64,000 nt of DNA from Paenibacillus dakarensis (GCF_001373415.1 NZ_CDSE01000007.1:62001-126000), one strand, 5' to 3'. Counted from the first letter of the stretch, positions 30,725-41,039 are shown. Program-made: numbers and translations. The notes: generated from the sequence alone by a model not told the origin.

Positions 30725-30951
30725 CCATTCCTTAATCTTTATTCTAGTTAAAACTTCAGGTCTCTATGAATGCTAAATCCAATAATAAGATCAAACGTTC
30801 CGTGTTTCATTATAATCCGGTCTATGAAAAAGAGGGTGACAAAATAGTAAATACAGAGTTGCTAGATTTTCACTTCTTCAGCCGACAGCAGCAGCTGGAC
30901 TTATCGTTTTTCTGTATAGAGTAATTTTATTATTATCTTGGGGTAATCGTA

Positions 30952-30980
30952 TTGACTTATGAAGTAAATTAAAATACTCT
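30952..30980 (+). promoter_or_regulatory. Possible promoter of the HTH-AtpD-like gene
   Basis: TTGACT (30952-30957), a 17-nt spacer and TACTCT (30975-30980). The -10 is weak. The rest of the 30725-31045 divergent gap is A/T-rich and shows no gene or clear repeat. Confidence 0.4.
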
Positions 30981-31045
30981 TTAAAGTAACAACTACGATC
31001 GTAAACACCAGGAGCTATCCCATACTGTAGAAAGGATGTTAAGAC

Positions 31046-32095
31046 ATGGACCAGTTAAGATTAAATGTTTCACTTCTTCGGCAGCGTGTCCCGAATTTAA
31101 CGACGGCCGCGCGCAGCGTAGGTTTGAGACCGGCAACGGTATCGAATCTTTGCACAGGTAAGATCCCGGTCGGCAGAGCAGAGGTCCGTACGATCGCTGC
31201 ACTTGCAGACCTGGCTAAATGCAGTCTTGACGAATTAATTATTCGAGGGGAGACAACTGAAATGATCGAAACGAAAATCAAAACGCTGGATCTGTTTGCT
31301 CCTTTAGCTAAAGGCGGTACGGTAGGGCTGGTTTCCAGACCGGGCATGGGGCAGCTGGTACTTCTTGGTGAATTGTTTTACCGTTTTAAAACGGATGGTT
31401 ATGTCACGATCTTATTGAAACCGAAAGGACAATACCCTGAGCTGCAGGATTTATTGGATGATGTTCAGCATATTGCATATACGATCGATGAAGCTTACAA
31501 CCTTATCCTGAAGGCGGGATCTGCAACAGAAATTTTATTTGCCGCAGATCGGGAGCATGTGTTAAACGGCAATATATTTGAACTGCAGGACCGTCTTGCT
31601 AAAGAGGGAGTAGGCAATGTTACGACATTCCTAGTTGACTTGAAGGGTAATGTGGTCGATGAAGACTTGCCGTATGGACCGCTCGAAACGGTTTGGCATT
31701 TTGATATGGACCTGGGTGCCCGGCACATGTATCCGGCTGTAAATCCGCTATACTCTACTTCCTCGGTCATGGAAGGATCTTATCTGGATCCAAATCATTC
31801 AGCACTTCAGCAAAAAGCCCAAAAGCTGCTGCGCCGTTATCGTGAGCTTCGGGCGTTGGTTAACGTAAGGGGCACGAAGGGGGTTATTCCTTCATCAGAG
31901 GAGGAAACCTACCGCCGTGGGGAGCGCCTGGAGGCATATTTGACCCAACCATTTTGCGTAGCTGAAGCCTTTACCGGCAAAAAGGGGGCTTTTGTTACGC
32001 TTCAGGAAACGCTCCATGATGTACAGACGATTTTGAATGGCGGTTTGGACGACACCCCGGCAGAGGATTTATATATGATCGGCAAAATTTCTTGA
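31046..32095 (+). CDS. Helix-turn-helix protein fused to a degenerate F1-ATPase beta-like domain
   Basis: Residues 1-67 form an XRE-like DNA-binding domain (TTAARSVGLRPATVSNLCTG). Residues 70-349 follow the ATP synthase beta subunit (AtpD) almost from its nucleotide domain to its C-terminus: TKIKTLDLFAPLAKGGTVGL matches the beta GIKVVDLLAPY-KGGKIGL, RHMYPAVNPLYSTS matches GIYPAVDPL-STS, and LTQPFCVAEAFTGKKG matches LSQPFFVAEVFTG. The P-loop is destroyed: the beta GVGKT is here GMGQL (Lys to Gln103, Thr to Leu104), and much of the central catalytic part is missing. It therefore should not hydrolyse ATP. A transcription regulator built on a dead F1 subunit is inferred. It has its own terminator and no atp genes nearby. 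Confidence 0.75.
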   Translation: MDQLRLNVSLLRQRVPNLTTAARSVGLRPATVSNLCTGKIPVGRAEVRTIAALADLAKCSLDELIIRGETTEMIETKIKTLDLFAPLAKGGTVGLVSRPGMGQLVLLGELFYRFKTDGYVTILLKPKGQYPELQDLLDDVQHIAYTIDEAYNLILKAGSATEILFAADREHVLNGNIFELQDRLAKEGVGNVTTFLVDLKGNVVDEDLPYGPLETVWHFDMDLGARHMYPAVNPLYSTSSVMEGSYLDPNHSALQQKAQKLLRRYRELRALVNVRGTKGVIPSSEEETYRRGERLEAYLTQPFCVAEAFTGKKGAFVTLQETLHDVQTILNGGLDDTPAEDLYMIGKIS

Positions 32096-32146
32096 TGATT
32101 CATTTGCTATAACGAATGGATCAAGATAAGAATGAAGGATTGCATT

Positions 32147-32197
32147 AAAAAATGCAGTATGGGGCTTAAGTAGCTCCATACTGCATTTTGTTTTTTT
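32147..32197. terminator. Bidirectional terminator between the HTH-AtpD-like gene and etfA
   Basis: AAAATGCAGTATGGGGC pairs with GCTCCATACTGCATTTT. Seven T follow on the plus strand and six on the minus strand, so it can end both convergent transcripts. Confidence 0.9.
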
Positions 32198-32251
32198 GCC
32201 GGATTAAGACCTTAGAAAAGACGGACATCAGATTGGCCTTGCCGATGCATT

Positions 32252-33226
32252 TTACAGCACTTTCCGGAATTCTTCCGTCAGCAAGGGTACAATGTCGAAC
32301 AGATCACCGACGATTCCATAGTCGGCCACCTTGAAGATTGGCGCCTCAGGGTCCTTGTTAATCGCAATAATGACGCGGGATTGGCTCATGCCGGCAAGGT
32401 GCTGGATTGCACCGCTAATGCCGCAGGCAATATAGATCTCGGGCGTTACCACTTTGCCCGTCTGTCCGATCTGCAGCGCATAATCGCAGTAGCCTGCGTC
32501 ACAAGCGCCGCGGGAGGCGCCGACGGCACCGCCGAGCAGGTCGGCCAGCTCCTCCAGCGGCTTGAAGCCGTCGGCACTCTTCACACCGCGTCCTCCGGAG
32601 ATAACGATTCTGGCCTCGGCGAGGTCGATTTTGCCTGTTGTTTTACGTACAACATCCTTTACAACAGATCGAAGAGACGGAGCAGGATAAGGGATATTTA
32701 CGATGCTCGAATTTCCGGAATCTGCTGCAGGTTCAGCGGCCGGAATATTGTTCGGACGGATGGTTACCACCCATGGTCCAGCCTCGAATACACGTTTCTC
32801 GAACGCTTTGCCGGCATAGAGAGGACGGGTAAAGGAAGCCTCGCCGTCTTGAACCTCAATCATCGTAACGTCGGAAATCTGTCCGGCGTTTAAAGATGCC
32901 GCTGTCAGCGGAGCAAGATCCCGGCCGATTGCCGTGTGACCGAACAGCACGACATCCGGCTTCGCTTCGCTGATGGCTGCCTGGACAGCCGCCATGTAGG
33001 CGTCCGGGGAGTAGTCTTTCAAGTCCTCATGCTCCATCACATAGATGGTATCTGAACCGTAAGGGAGCAGGGCAGAGGCGGCCTCCGTTACATTAGAGCC
33101 TGCTAACAAAATGCAGATGCTGTCACTGTCATTGGCTAATATGCGCGCTGCTCCCAGTGTCTCGAGCGCAACCTGGCGCAGCTTCCCGTCACGGCTTTCG
33201 GCGTACACCAAAATTCTTCTCATCAA
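32252..33226 (-). CDS. etfA: Electron transfer flavoprotein alpha subunit
   Basis: FAD-binding subunit of the flavoprotein that takes electrons from acyl-CoA dehydrogenase. 324 residues. The C-terminal FAD domain shows [43 protein letters not shown] and the closing [20 protein letters not shown], all diagnostic. It lies 170 nt downstream of etfB in the same direction. With fadF across the divergent region, it would pass electrons from beta-oxidation to the quinone pool. Confidence 0.96.
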   Translation of the reverse strand: MMRRILVYAESRDGKLRQVALETLGAARILANDSDSICILLAGSNVTEAASALLPYGSDTIYVMEHEDLKDYSPDAYMAAVQAAISEAKPDVVLFGHTAIGRDLAPLTAASLNAGQISDVTMIEVQDGEASFTRPLYAGKAFEKRVFEAGPWVVTIRPNNIPAAEPAADSGNSSIVNIPYPAPSLRSVVKDVVRKTTGKIDLAEARIVISGGRGVKSADGFKPLEELADLLGGAVGASRGACDAGYCDYALQIGQTGKVVTPEIYIACGISGAIQHLAGMSQSRVIIAINKDPEAPIFKVADYGIVGDLFDIVPLLTEEFRKVL

Positions 33227-33396
33227 ATGACCTCCCAGATCAGTATAAGAAAGAGCTTAGTTCATCCATAGATTCAATTCATATCCCATCTATATTCTGC
33301 TTTAAGAAACCAGCGGTTCATCAGAGTTATCCTCGCTATAGTAAGCATGACGGACGGACCGTAAACCATACACTCAGAATAAGCGGGTTCCTTGAG

Positions 33397-34164
33397 TTAG
33401 ATAACCTTGGCCTCCGTTCGCAGTAAAGATACGAGCTCATGCGCCACCTCTTCGGAGGTTCCTTTCAATATACGACCGGCACTGCGTTCCGGCGGAAGGG
33501 ACAGCTCTGACTGCTTCGTTGCCGGGAGCACCTCGTTTTCAGAGAGGCCGATGTCATCCAGCGAGAGTGTTTTAAACGGCTTTTTCTTCGCCTTCATAAT
33601 GCCGGGAAGGGAAGGATACCGTGGTTCATTGAGGCCCTGCTGAGCGGTGAATAACGCTGGAAGAGAAAGCTCAAGCACCTCAAGGTCACCTTCGGCGTCA
33701 CGGTGGACTTCTGCTGTATCGCCTGTGATCGCAAGCTTCGTAATCGAGCTGACATGCGGAATGCCGAGCAGGGAGGCCAGGCGAACAGCGACTTGACCTG
33801 AGCCCCTGTCGACGGAGAAATTGCCGCCAAGAATCAGGTCGGCCTGTTCATTTGATAAATAGGCATGCAGCACCTTGGATACGGCATACTCGTCATCCGG
33901 TATGCGCTCATCGGAGATGAGCACCGCATCGTCTGCGCCCATGGCAAGCGCTGTTCGCAGAGCTTCCGCGGTCCGGTCCGGACCGACGGAAAGGAGCGTA
34001 ACGGTCCCGCCGAATTCATCGCGCAGCTTGACCGCTTCCTCAACTGCATACTCGTCGTACGGGTTGATAACGAATTTCACATCCTCCTCGGCGACGGTTC
34101 CGTTTTCAATCACGATTTTTTCTTCCGTATCAAATGTTTGCTTGAGCAGCACTACAATCTTCAT
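33397..34164 (-). CDS. etfB: Electron transfer flavoprotein beta subunit
   Basis: AMP-binding partner of EtfA. The ATG at 34164 is chosen because it gives MKIVVLLKQTFDTE, the standard EtfB start; a TTG seven codons earlier only adds GERK-type residues. Family motifs: NPYDEYAVEEAVKLRD, ADLILGGNFSVDRGSGQV and the recognition-loop segment LPALFTAQQGLNEPRYPSLPG region (AlaLeu-rich in other ETFs). The product is 255 residues. It follows fadR by 137 nt in the leftward transcript, and etfA follows it. Confidence 0.95.
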   Translation of the reverse strand: MKIVVLLKQTFDTEEKIVIENGTVAEEDVKFVINPYDEYAVEEAVKLRDEFGGTVTLLSVGPDRTAEALRTALAMGADDAVLISDERIPDDEYAVSKVLHAYLSNEQADLILGGNFSVDRGSGQVAVRLASLLGIPHVSSITKLAITGDTAEVHRDAEGDLEVLELSLPALFTAQQGLNEPRYPSLPGIMKAKKKPFKTLSLDDIGLSENEVLPATKQSELSLPPERSAGRILKGTSEEVAHELVSLLRTEAKVI

Positions 34165-34239
34165 CGGCTTTCGCTCTCCCTTCAATTTGGAAGTTACACG
34201 TCATATGCCGGCTGGACGCCGGATGAGGCCAACTTAAAG

Positions 34240-34254
34240 ACAATGAATCATTGT
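34240..34254. promoter_or_regulatory. Small palindrome upstream of etfB
   Basis: ACAATGA-A-TCATTGT, perfect 7-bp arms with a single central base, 76 bp before the etfB start. The arms resemble FadR half-sites (TGAATGA) but the spacing is 1 nt instead of 4, so it is not a standard FadR site. Confidence 0.35.
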
Positions 34255-34301
34255 TTCCCCGGACACCTGGCTTAAATTCTGCCTTTCTGGATTGACTCAG
34301 C

Positions 34302-34925
34302 TTACTCTGTACGGGCTGTATCAGCCTGTGCACGGCTGGAAATCCCATGGAGGAAGAAGTCCAGCGTATCATCAACCTGTTCGCTTAACGGATACTTGCG
34401 GCCCGAGATGAGCCAGGAGGTTACGGCTTCATCCATAGACCCAAAGATCAGATTGCGTACCAGCTTAATGTTCAGATTGGGACGGAACAGCTTCTCTTCC
34501 ACACCCTGCTTCAGAATATTCTCGATCAGCACAATATATGGCTTTAGCGCGCTTCCGATTTCCTTACGCAGCTCCAGATCGCTCTGCCGAAGCTCGATCT
34601 GCGTAACATATGCCAGCTGAGGATTGCTCTCCAGCTCAGAGAAATGGATATAACACACTTTACGCAGCGCTTCCGCCGGGTCCGTGATGCCTTCCACGCT
34701 TTGGTGGAATTTTTCGACCAGCTCACCGAGCTTCTCCTGGAACAGGCGGATCAGGATATCCTCCTTTCTTTTGAAGTATAGATAGATCGTTCCGTCGGCT
34801 ACACCAGCGGCCTTCGCAATCTTGGATACCTGGGAGCGGTGATATCCGTGCTCGGCAAACACGTTCAGGGCGCCTTGGAGAATAAGTTGGTATTTTTCAT
34901 TTTTTTTGGTTGTCAATCTGCTCAC
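34302..34925 (-). CDS. fadR: TetR family fatty-acid degradation regulator FadR
   Basis: Close relative of B. subtilis FadR (YsiA), which represses beta-oxidation genes and is released by long-chain acyl-CoA. The HTH segment GYHRSQVSKIAKAAGVADGTIYLYFKRKEDIL is nearly identical to that protein, and IELRQSDLELRKEI in the ligand domain also matches. 207 residues; the ATG is the natural start. It sits at the centre of the fad regulon, first gene of a leftward unit with etfB and etfA. A FadR operator lies just after its predicted transcription start, so it should repress itself and probably the divergent fadF operon. Confidence 0.93.
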   Translation of the reverse strand: MSRLTTKKNEKYQLILQGALNVFAEHGYHRSQVSKIAKAAGVADGTIYLYFKRKEDILIRLFQEKLGELVEKFHQSVEGITDPAEALRKVCYIHFSELESNPQLAYVTQIELRQSDLELRKEIGSALKPYIVLIENILKQGVEEKLFRPNLNIKLVRNLIFGSMDEAVTSWLISGRKYPLSEQVDDTLDFFLHGISSRAQADTARTE

Positions 34926-34952
34926 CCCGGTGTTAGAATACTAGTAAATTTA

Positions 34953-34970
34953 TGAATGAATACTCATTCA
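34953..34970. promoter_or_regulatory. FadR operator
   Basis: TGAATGA-ATAC-TCATTCA has perfect 7-bp arms and matches the B. subtilis FadR consensus TGAATGANTANTCATTCA closely. It lies 28 bp upstream of the fadR start codon. Confidence 0.88.
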
Positions 34971-34982
34971 TTTCCTGAAATC

Positions 34983-35011
34983 ATCATAAATTACGGTAAA
35001 AACATTGTCAA
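34983..35011 (-). promoter_or_regulatory. SigA promoter of fadR-etfB-etfA
   Basis: On the minus strand TTGACA (35011-35006), exactly 17 nt, then TATGAT (34988-34983). Transcription would start near 34976, so the FadR operator covers about +6 to +23. Confidence 0.82.
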
Positions 35012-35111
35012 TGCTGTGTTACAGAAATTTGTTAAAACCCATCACAATCCTTTAGAGAGGAGGAGAGAGACGGTCTGGTTGAGCATAGCGCAATATTTTT
35101 TGTCCCATTAT

Positions 35112-35125
35112 TGAAAGCGCTTCAT
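35112..35125 (+). promoter_or_regulatory. Catabolite-responsive element (cre) upstream of fadF
   Basis: TGAAAGCGCTTCAT matches the CcpA consensus TGWAARCGYTWNCW at 13 of 14 positions. It lies 52-65 bp before the fadF start, consistent with glucose repression of beta-oxidation. Confidence 0.7.
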
Positions 35126-35176
35126 AAGTTGTCCTGTTGTAACTACAAGCTTTAGATTCCTAAGCATAAGGGGCTG

Positions 35177-37363
35177 ATGAGGATGATCTGGCAGCTAATC
35201 AACGCGACGCTCTTCGCCTTGATCACCGGCTGGGCAGTCTATATGTTCGCTGTCGTCGTGTACCGCCGTTATTTGTATCTCCGTCTGGGGCGATCTGTCA
35301 ATCTGGACAGAGAGATGAAGGCACGGCTGAGCCAATTCATGATACAGGTGTTCGGCCAGAGCAAGCTGTTCAAGGACCGCAAGAGCGGCATAATGCACTT
35401 TATCGTATTCTATGGATTTATTATTTTGCAGTTTGGGGCGCTGGATTTGATCTGGAAAGGATTAAGCGGGCACAATCTGCCGATTCCCGGACACGCCGGA
35501 TTTATTCTCATGCAGGAAATAACGGTGGCTCTCATTCTTCTTGCCATCGCATACGCCGCCTATCGGCGGTACGGGGAGAAGCTGAAGCGTCTGAAGCGGG
35601 GCTGGAAGCCGAGTATCGTGGTTTTCTTCATTACTTCGCTTATGATATCGGTCCTGCTGACGATGGCTTTTGAAAGACTCCGGGAGGGACTGCCGTTCTC
35701 CGGGATGGCGCCGATATCATCTGCAATCTCGGAGCTGTTTACTTGGATGCCGCATACAGGAGTGACCATCGCCTATTACGTATTCTGGTGGCTTCATCTC
35801 ATCATTCTGCTGTCGTTCCTGGTTTATGTGCCGCAGTCGAAGCATTTCCATCTGATTACCGCACCTGTCAACATTTTAGTGCGCCGAACCGAACCGGCAG
35901 GACGCCTGTCGAAGCTGGATCTGGAGGATGAGGAAGCCGAGGAATTCGGCGTTGGCAAAATCGAGGATTTCACGCAAAAGCAGCTGCTTGACCTCTATGC
36001 CTGCGTTGAGTGCGGGCGCTGCACGAATGTGTGTCCTGCTTCGAATACCGGCAAGCTGCTCTCACCGATGCACATGATCGTAAAGCTTAGAGACCACCTG
36101 ACGGAGAAAGGCGCAGCACTCACCTCCAAATCTCCCTGGGTGCCTGCCGCTGTGTTCGGCTCTCCCGGTGTTCACCGGATGGAGGCAGGGGAGGAGCCCC
36201 TTGCACAGTGGAAGGGGGAAGGCATCACGGACATTGGTCCAACGATGGCGGTACAGAAGCGCGCCTGGCATCAAGTGGAAGGGGTGAGCCCTAAGGATAT
36301 AGAGCTGCTTGGCGGGGTGATGACGGAAGAGGAGATATGGGCCTGCACGACCTGCCGCAACTGTGAGGATCAGTGTCCGGTGGCGAATGAGCATGTGGAT
36401 AAGATTGTGGATCTAAGGCGCCATCTGGTGCTGATGCAGGGCAGTGTGCCACAGGAAGGACAGCGGGCAATGATGAACATCGAGCGTCAGGGCAACCCGT
36501 GGGGCATCAGCCGCAGCGACCGGAGTAAATGGGTGACGGAGGTTGACCCGGATGGCAGCATGGGGCTGCAAATTCCGACTGTGAAGGAGAATCCCGAATT
36601 TGAATATCTGTTCTTCGTCGGCTCCATGGGTTCTTACGATAACCGCAGCCGAAAGATTACCCGCGCTTTCGTGAGGCTGATGAACGAAGCAGGAGTAAAC
36701 TTTGCGATTCTTGGCAACGAGGAGAAGAACTCGGGTGATACGCCGCGCCGTATGGGGAACGAATTTCTGTTCCAGCAGCTGTGCAGCGAGAATATCGATA
36801 CATTCCAAAAGTACAACGTCCGCAAGATCGTCACCGCTTGTCCGCATACCTATAATACGCTCAAGAACGAATACCCGGAGTTCGGGCTGGAGGCTGAAGT
36901 GCTCCACCACACCGAGCTGCTGGATCAGCTGGTGAAGGAGGGGCGGCTCAAGCCGGTCTATGAGGTTCATGAGACGATTACGTACCACGATTCCTGTTAC
37001 CTCGGACGATATAACAATGTTTATGACCAGCCTAGAGATGTACTGCGGAACATACCTGGCGTCAAGCTGACAGAGATGGAGCGAAGCCGTGAGAACGGGA
37101 TGTGCTGCGGCGCTGGCGGCGGCCGGATGTGGATGGAGGAGGACGAGGGTAAACGGGTCAATCTTGCCCGGACGGAGCAGGCTCTGGCTGTATCGCCGAC
37201 CATGATCAGCTCCGCTTGTCCGTACTGCCTGACGATGCTGGAGGATGGAACGAAGGAAAAAGAAGTAGAAGAAAGCGTGAAAACTCGTGATATCGCAGAA
37301 ATTCTGGAGTTATCTGTATTCGGTTCATCACCAATCCATGAACGGGAGGTTGTAATGCAATGA
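35177..37363 (+). CDS. fadF: FadF-like membrane iron-sulfur protein (heterodisulfide reductase-related)
   Basis: 728 residues. The N-terminal 240 are a membrane domain of the NarI/HdrE type with about five helices. Two 4Fe-4S ferredoxin motifs follow, CVECGRCTNVCP (from about 276) and CTTCRNCEDQCP (from about 390). The C-terminal part has two CCG-type domains (CYLGRYNN, GMCCGAGGGRMW, ACPYCLTML). This is the arrangement of B. subtilis FadF (YwjF), thought to carry electrons from ETF to menaquinone during beta-oxidation. The ATG at 35177 follows AAGGGG; a second ATG two codons on is equally placed. The stop overlaps fadN by 4 nt. Confidence 0.93.
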   Translation: MRMIWQLINATLFALITGWAVYMFAVVVYRRYLYLRLGRSVNLDREMKARLSQFMIQVFGQSKLFKDRKSGIMHFIVFYGFIILQFGALDLIWKGLSGHNLPIPGHAGFILMQEITVALILLAIAYAAYRRYGEKLKRLKRGWKPSIVVFFITSLMISVLLTMAFERLREGLPFSGMAPISSAISELFTWMPHTGVTIAYYVFWWLHLIILLSFLVYVPQSKHFHLITAPVNILVRRTEPAGRLSKLDLEDEEAEEFGVGKIEDFTQKQLLDLYACVECGRCTNVCPASNTGKLLSPMHMIVKLRDHLTEKGAALTSKSPWVPAAVFGSPGVHRMEAGEEPLAQWKGEGITDIGPTMAVQKRAWHQVEGVSPKDIELLGGVMTEEEIWACTTCRNCEDQCPVANEHVDKIVDLRRHLVLMQGSVPQEGQRAMMNIERQGNPWGISRSDRSKWVTEVDPDGSMGLQIPTVKENPEFEYLFFVGSMGSYDNRSRKITRAFVRLMNEAGVNFAILGNEEKNSGDTPRRMGNEFLFQQLCSENIDTFQKYNVRKIVTACPHTYNTLKNEYPEFGLEAEVLHHTELLDQLVKEGRLKPVYEVHETITYHDSCYLGRYNNVYDQPRDVLRNIPGVKLTEMERSRENGMCCGAGGGRMWMEEDEGKRVNLARTEQALAVSPTMISSACPYCLTMLEDGTKEKEVEESVKTRDIAEILELSVFGSSPIHEREVVMQ

Positions 37364-39807
37364 GTAATCCAGTAACCAAAGACCAGACTATCGCAGCAGG
37401 CACATACAGCGGAAGCAGAACTATTACCAGAGCAGCCGTGATCGGCTCCGGGGTCATGGGATCCGGCATCGCTGCCCATCTTGCCAATGCAGGCATCCCT
37501 TGTCTCCTGCTCGATATCATCCCGAAATCCTTAACCCCTGAGGAGGAAAAAGCCGGATTAACGCTTGATCATCCGAAGGTGCGCAATCGTCTTGCCGCCA
37601 CGGCTGTAGCTGGATTGCCCAAGGCAAGCACAGCACCGTTATACACGCCGGATTTCGCCAAGCGAATTACGCCCGGGAACATCGAGGATTATCTGAATCA
37701 GCTGAAAGAGGCTGACTGGATTATAGAGGTGGTTACCGAGCGTCTTGAGGTCAAGAAGAGCATTCTCGCTCTTATTGAAGGCGCACGCAAGGAAGGAGCG
37801 ATTGTCAGCACGAACACCTCCGGAATTTCCGTTAATGAAATGGCCGAGGACCGCAGTGAGGAGTTTCGCCGTCATTTTCTGGGGACGCATTTTTTCAACC
37901 CGCCCCGTCATATGAAGCTGCTGGAGATCATTCCTGGCTTCGATACGGATTCTGAAGTGACAGCCTTTATGTCGGAGTTCTGTGAGAAACGTCTTGGCAA
38001 GGGCGTTGTGCTGGCGAAGGATACCCCGAATTTCATTTCGAACCGGATCGGAACCTACGGCCTGCTGATCACGCTTAAGGAGATGATCCAGAACGGATAT
38101 ACGGTGGAGGAGGTCGACGCGGCAACAGGCCCCGTGCTTGGGCGCCCCAAGAGCGCCACGTTCCGCACACTTGATCTGGTCGGGATCGACACCTTCGTGC
38201 ATGTAGCAAGAAATGTATATGATAACGTGCCGGATGGAGCAGAGAAGGATGTATTCACGGTGCCGGAGGTCATGCTTGAGCTTGTAACCCGCGGCTGGAT
38301 AGGGGAGAAGGGCGGTCAGGGATTCTATAAAAAAATAAAGGGAGAGCACGGCAGTCAAATTCTGTCCCTGAATCTGATGACGATGGAGTATCAGCCGACT
38401 GCGAAGATCAGCTCCGTTTCCCTTGAGGCGGCAAAGGCCGCTAAAGGCGCACGCAGAAAAATGAAAACCTTCCTGAGCACACAGGACCGCTATTCGGAGC
38501 TGGCATGGAATGTATTGAAGCAGGTGCTGGTGTACGCGGCGGAGAAGGTCGGCGAGATCGCGGATTCGATTCAGGATATCGACCGTGCGATGAAATGGGG
38601 CTTTAACTGGGAACTGGGCCCGTTCGAGACATGGGATTTGATCGGCTTGAAAGCATCCGTGGAGCGGATGGAGGCGGAAGGAATGACCGTTCCGGCTTGG
38701 GTCAAGGACTGGATTGCCGCCGGACATGAATCCTTCTATCAGCAGAAGGAAAACCAGTCCTTCTATTACTTCAAGGGAGAGTATAAAGGCGTAGAGGAAC
38801 AGCCGGAGATCATCTCGCTTCAGAGTTTAAAGGCACAGAACAAGATCATCCGCTCGAATACAGGTGCCAATCTGATCGATATTGGCGACGGAGTAGCTTG
38901 TCTTGAATTCACTTCCCCGAACAATGCGATCGGCGCTGATATTCTGGTTATGATCCAGCAGAGCGTGGAGGAGGTCCGCTCCAATTACAGGGGACTCGTC
39001 ATTGCTAACGAGGGGCGCAATTTCTGTGTAGGCGCTAACCTGATGCTTATGCTGATGGAAGCCCAGAGCGGTGACTGGGATGAGGTGGATGATATTATCC
39101 GCATGTTCCAGAACAGCATGATGATGCTAAAGAGGCTGGAGAAGCCGGTCGCGGCAGCTCCGCACCGGATGACACTGGGCGGCGGGGTGGAAGCCTGTCT
39201 TCCGGCAGACCGGATTGTGTTCTCGGCTGAAACGTATTTTGGTCTTGTGGAGACAGGCGTCGGCTTGATTCCTGCCGGCGGCGGATGTAAGGAGATGGTG
39301 CTTCGCCTCAGTGACAGTCAACCCGATCCGGAAGCTGATCTGCAGCCAAGGCTGAACAAGATCTTCGAAACCATTGCCATGGCGAAGACATCCACAAGCG
39401 GTCATGATGCCATTCGGATGGGGTACGGGCGTGCTGCGGATACGGTAGTTATGAATCCGGATTACCGTATTTTCAAGGCGAAGGAGGAGGTCCTCGCGAT
39501 GGACCGTGCCGGCTATGTGCCGCCTCAGCCTGGCCGCGCCCGCGTTACCGGCCGTGACGGGCGCGCCGTGCTGCAGATGGGTGCGCTCGGCTTGAAGCAG
39601 GGCGGATATATCAGTGAGCATGATCTTCTGATCGCGAAGAAGCTGGCACATATTCTGTCAGGCGGTGACGTGCCGGCAGGAACGCTCGTAACCGAGCAGC
39701 ATTTGCTTGACCTGGAGCGGGAAGCCTTCTTAAGCCTGCTCGGAGAAGTGAAGACCCAGCAGCGCATGCAGCATATGTTAGCCAAAGGCAAGCCGCTGCG
39801 TAACTAA
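37360..39807 (+). CDS. fadN: 3-hydroxyacyl-CoA dehydrogenase/enoyl-CoA hydratase FadN
   Basis: Bifunctional beta-oxidation enzyme of 815 residues. The N-terminal Rossmann domain carries [19 protein letters not shown] (about 27-45), and the dehydrogenase shows [15 protein letters not shown] and [11 protein letters not shown]. The C-terminal crotonase domain (about 500-750) has [16 protein letters not shown] and [16 protein letters not shown]. Domain order is dehydrogenase first, as in B. subtilis FadN and opposite to E. coli FadB. It overlaps fadF by 4 nt and lies 32 nt before fadA. Confidence 0.96.
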   Translation: MSNPVTKDQTIAAGTYSGSRTITRAAVIGSGVMGSGIAAHLANAGIPCLLLDIIPKSLTPEEEKAGLTLDHPKVRNRLAATAVAGLPKASTAPLYTPDFAKRITPGNIEDYLNQLKEADWIIEVVTERLEVKKSILALIEGARKEGAIVSTNTSGISVNEMAEDRSEEFRRHFLGTHFFNPPRHMKLLEIIPGFDTDSEVTAFMSEFCEKRLGKGVVLAKDTPNFISNRIGTYGLLITLKEMIQNGYTVEEVDAATGPVLGRPKSATFRTLDLVGIDTFVHVARNVYDNVPDGAEKDVFTVPEVMLELVTRGWIGEKGGQGFYKKIKGEHGSQILSLNLMTMEYQPTAKISSVSLEAAKAAKGARRKMKTFLSTQDRYSELAWNVLKQVLVYAAEKVGEIADSIQDIDRAMKWGFNWELGPFETWDLIGLKASVERMEAEGMTVPAWVKDWIAAGHESFYQQKENQSFYYFKGEYKGVEEQPEIISLQSLKAQNKIIRSNTGANLIDIGDGVACLEFTSPNNAIGADILVMIQQSVEEVRSNYRGLVIANEGRNFCVGANLMLMLMEAQSGDWDEVDDIIRMFQNSMMMLKRLEKPVAAAPHRMTLGGGVEACLPADRIVFSAETYFGLVETGVGLIPAGGGCKEMVLRLSDSQPDPEADLQPRLNKIFETIAMAKTSTSGHDAIRMGYGRAADTVVMNPDYRIFKAKEEVLAMDRAGYVPPQPGRARVTGRDGRAVLQMGALGLKQGGYISEHDLLIAKKLAHILSGGDVPAGTLVTEQHLLDLEREAFLSLLGEVKTQQRMQHMLAKGKPLRN

Positions 39808-39839
39808 TAACCATCATTAAAATGAATGAGGTGAATGGC

Positions 39840-41039
39840 ATGAGAGAGGCAGTGATTGTATCCCTTGCACGCACAGCGGTCGGCAGAGCCAAGAAGGGAA
39901 GCCTGGCCCAGACAAGAGCAGAGGATCTGGGAAAGGCTGTACTGGAAGCCGTGATTGAACGTGCGCCTGGTCTTGCTAAAGAAGATGTGGAAGATGTCAT
40001 TCTCGGCTGCGCTATGCCGGAAGGGGAGCAGGGGCTGAATGTAGCCCGGATGATTTCCCTGTATGCGGGTTATCCGGTGACGGTTCCGGCCGTGACCGTT
40101 AACCGGTTCTGCTCCTCAGGGCTTCAGGCAATCGCCTATGCAGCTGAGCGCATTATGCTGGGTCATGCTGAAGTCATTGTTGCAGGCGGTGTGGAGAGCA
40201 TGAGCCATGTGCCGATGACCGGATTTAAGCCGTCCCCGCATCCGGAGCTGGTGGAAGAAATGCCGGAGGTGTATATGGGCATGGGGCATACCGCGGAAGA
40301 GGTTGCGCGCAGGTTCCGTATTAGCCGTGAAGACCAGGATGCATTTGCCGTCAGCAGTCACCGGAAAGCGGCAGCAGCGATTCAGGAAGGAAAGTTCAAG
40401 GACGAGATTGTCCCTGTAAGAGTGAAGCTGACGGCAGCGGATGATCAAGGGAAAATCCGGAGCAGGGAGGTTGATTTTGATATAGATGAGGGAGTTAGGC
40501 AGGATACCTCGCTGGAAGCTCTATCCCGGTTGAAGCCTGCATTTTCCCTTGGCGGAACCGTTACCGCAGGTAATGCGTCGCAGACGAGCGATGGTGCCGC
40601 GGCCGTTGTGGTCATGAGCCGTGAGAAAGCAGAATCGCTTGGGCTGCAGCCGCTTGCGACATTCCGTTCCTTCGCTCTGGCGGGTGTAGATCCGGAAATT
40701 ATGGGCGTAGGCCCGGTGGAGGCAATCCCGAAAGCGCTTCGGATGGCAGGCATCACGCTGGATCAGGTGGACATCTTCGAGATTAATGAAGCTTTCTCTT
40801 CCCAGTGTCTGCATATCATTCGGGAGCTTGGCATCGACGAGAGCAAGGTGAACGTCAATGGCGGAGCAATTGCGCTGGGTCATCCGCTAGGCTGTACAGG
40901 CGCGAAGCTGACAACGAGCCTGATTTCGGAGCTGCATCGCCGCGGCGGCGGTTTCGGCGTAGTGAGCATGTGTATTGGTGGAGGCATGGGAGCGGCAGGA
41001 GTATTCCAAATACATGGTGAAAGGGGAAATATAGCATGA
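39840..41039 (+). CDS. fadA: Acetyl-CoA C-acyltransferase (3-ketoacyl-CoA thiolase) FadA
   Basis: Thiolytic cleavage step of beta-oxidation. Nucleophile Cys91 is in [14 protein letters not shown], the catalytic histidine in [16 protein letters not shown] and the second cysteine in [12 protein letters not shown]. Start: ATG at 39840 with GAGGTG 7 nt upstream gives [15 protein letters not shown], the usual thiolase beginning. An earlier in-frame ATG (39822) lies before that ribosome binding site. The product is 399 residues. The stop overlaps fadE by 4 nt. Confidence 0.96.
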   Translation: MREAVIVSLARTAVGRAKKGSLAQTRAEDLGKAVLEAVIERAPGLAKEDVEDVILGCAMPEGEQGLNVARMISLYAGYPVTVPAVTVNRFCSSGLQAIAYAAERIMLGHAEVIVAGGVESMSHVPMTGFKPSPHPELVEEMPEVYMGMGHTAEEVARRFRISREDQDAFAVSSHRKAAAAIQEGKFKDEIVPVRVKLTAADDQGKIRSREVDFDIDEGVRQDTSLEALSRLKPAFSLGGTVTAGNASQTSDGAAAVVVMSREKAESLGLQPLATFRSFALAGVDPEIMGVGPVEAIPKALRMAGITLDQVDIFEINEAFSSQCLHIIRELGIDESKVNVNGGAIALGHPLGCTGAKLTTSLISELHRRGGGFGVVSMCIGGGMGAAGVFQIHGERGNIA

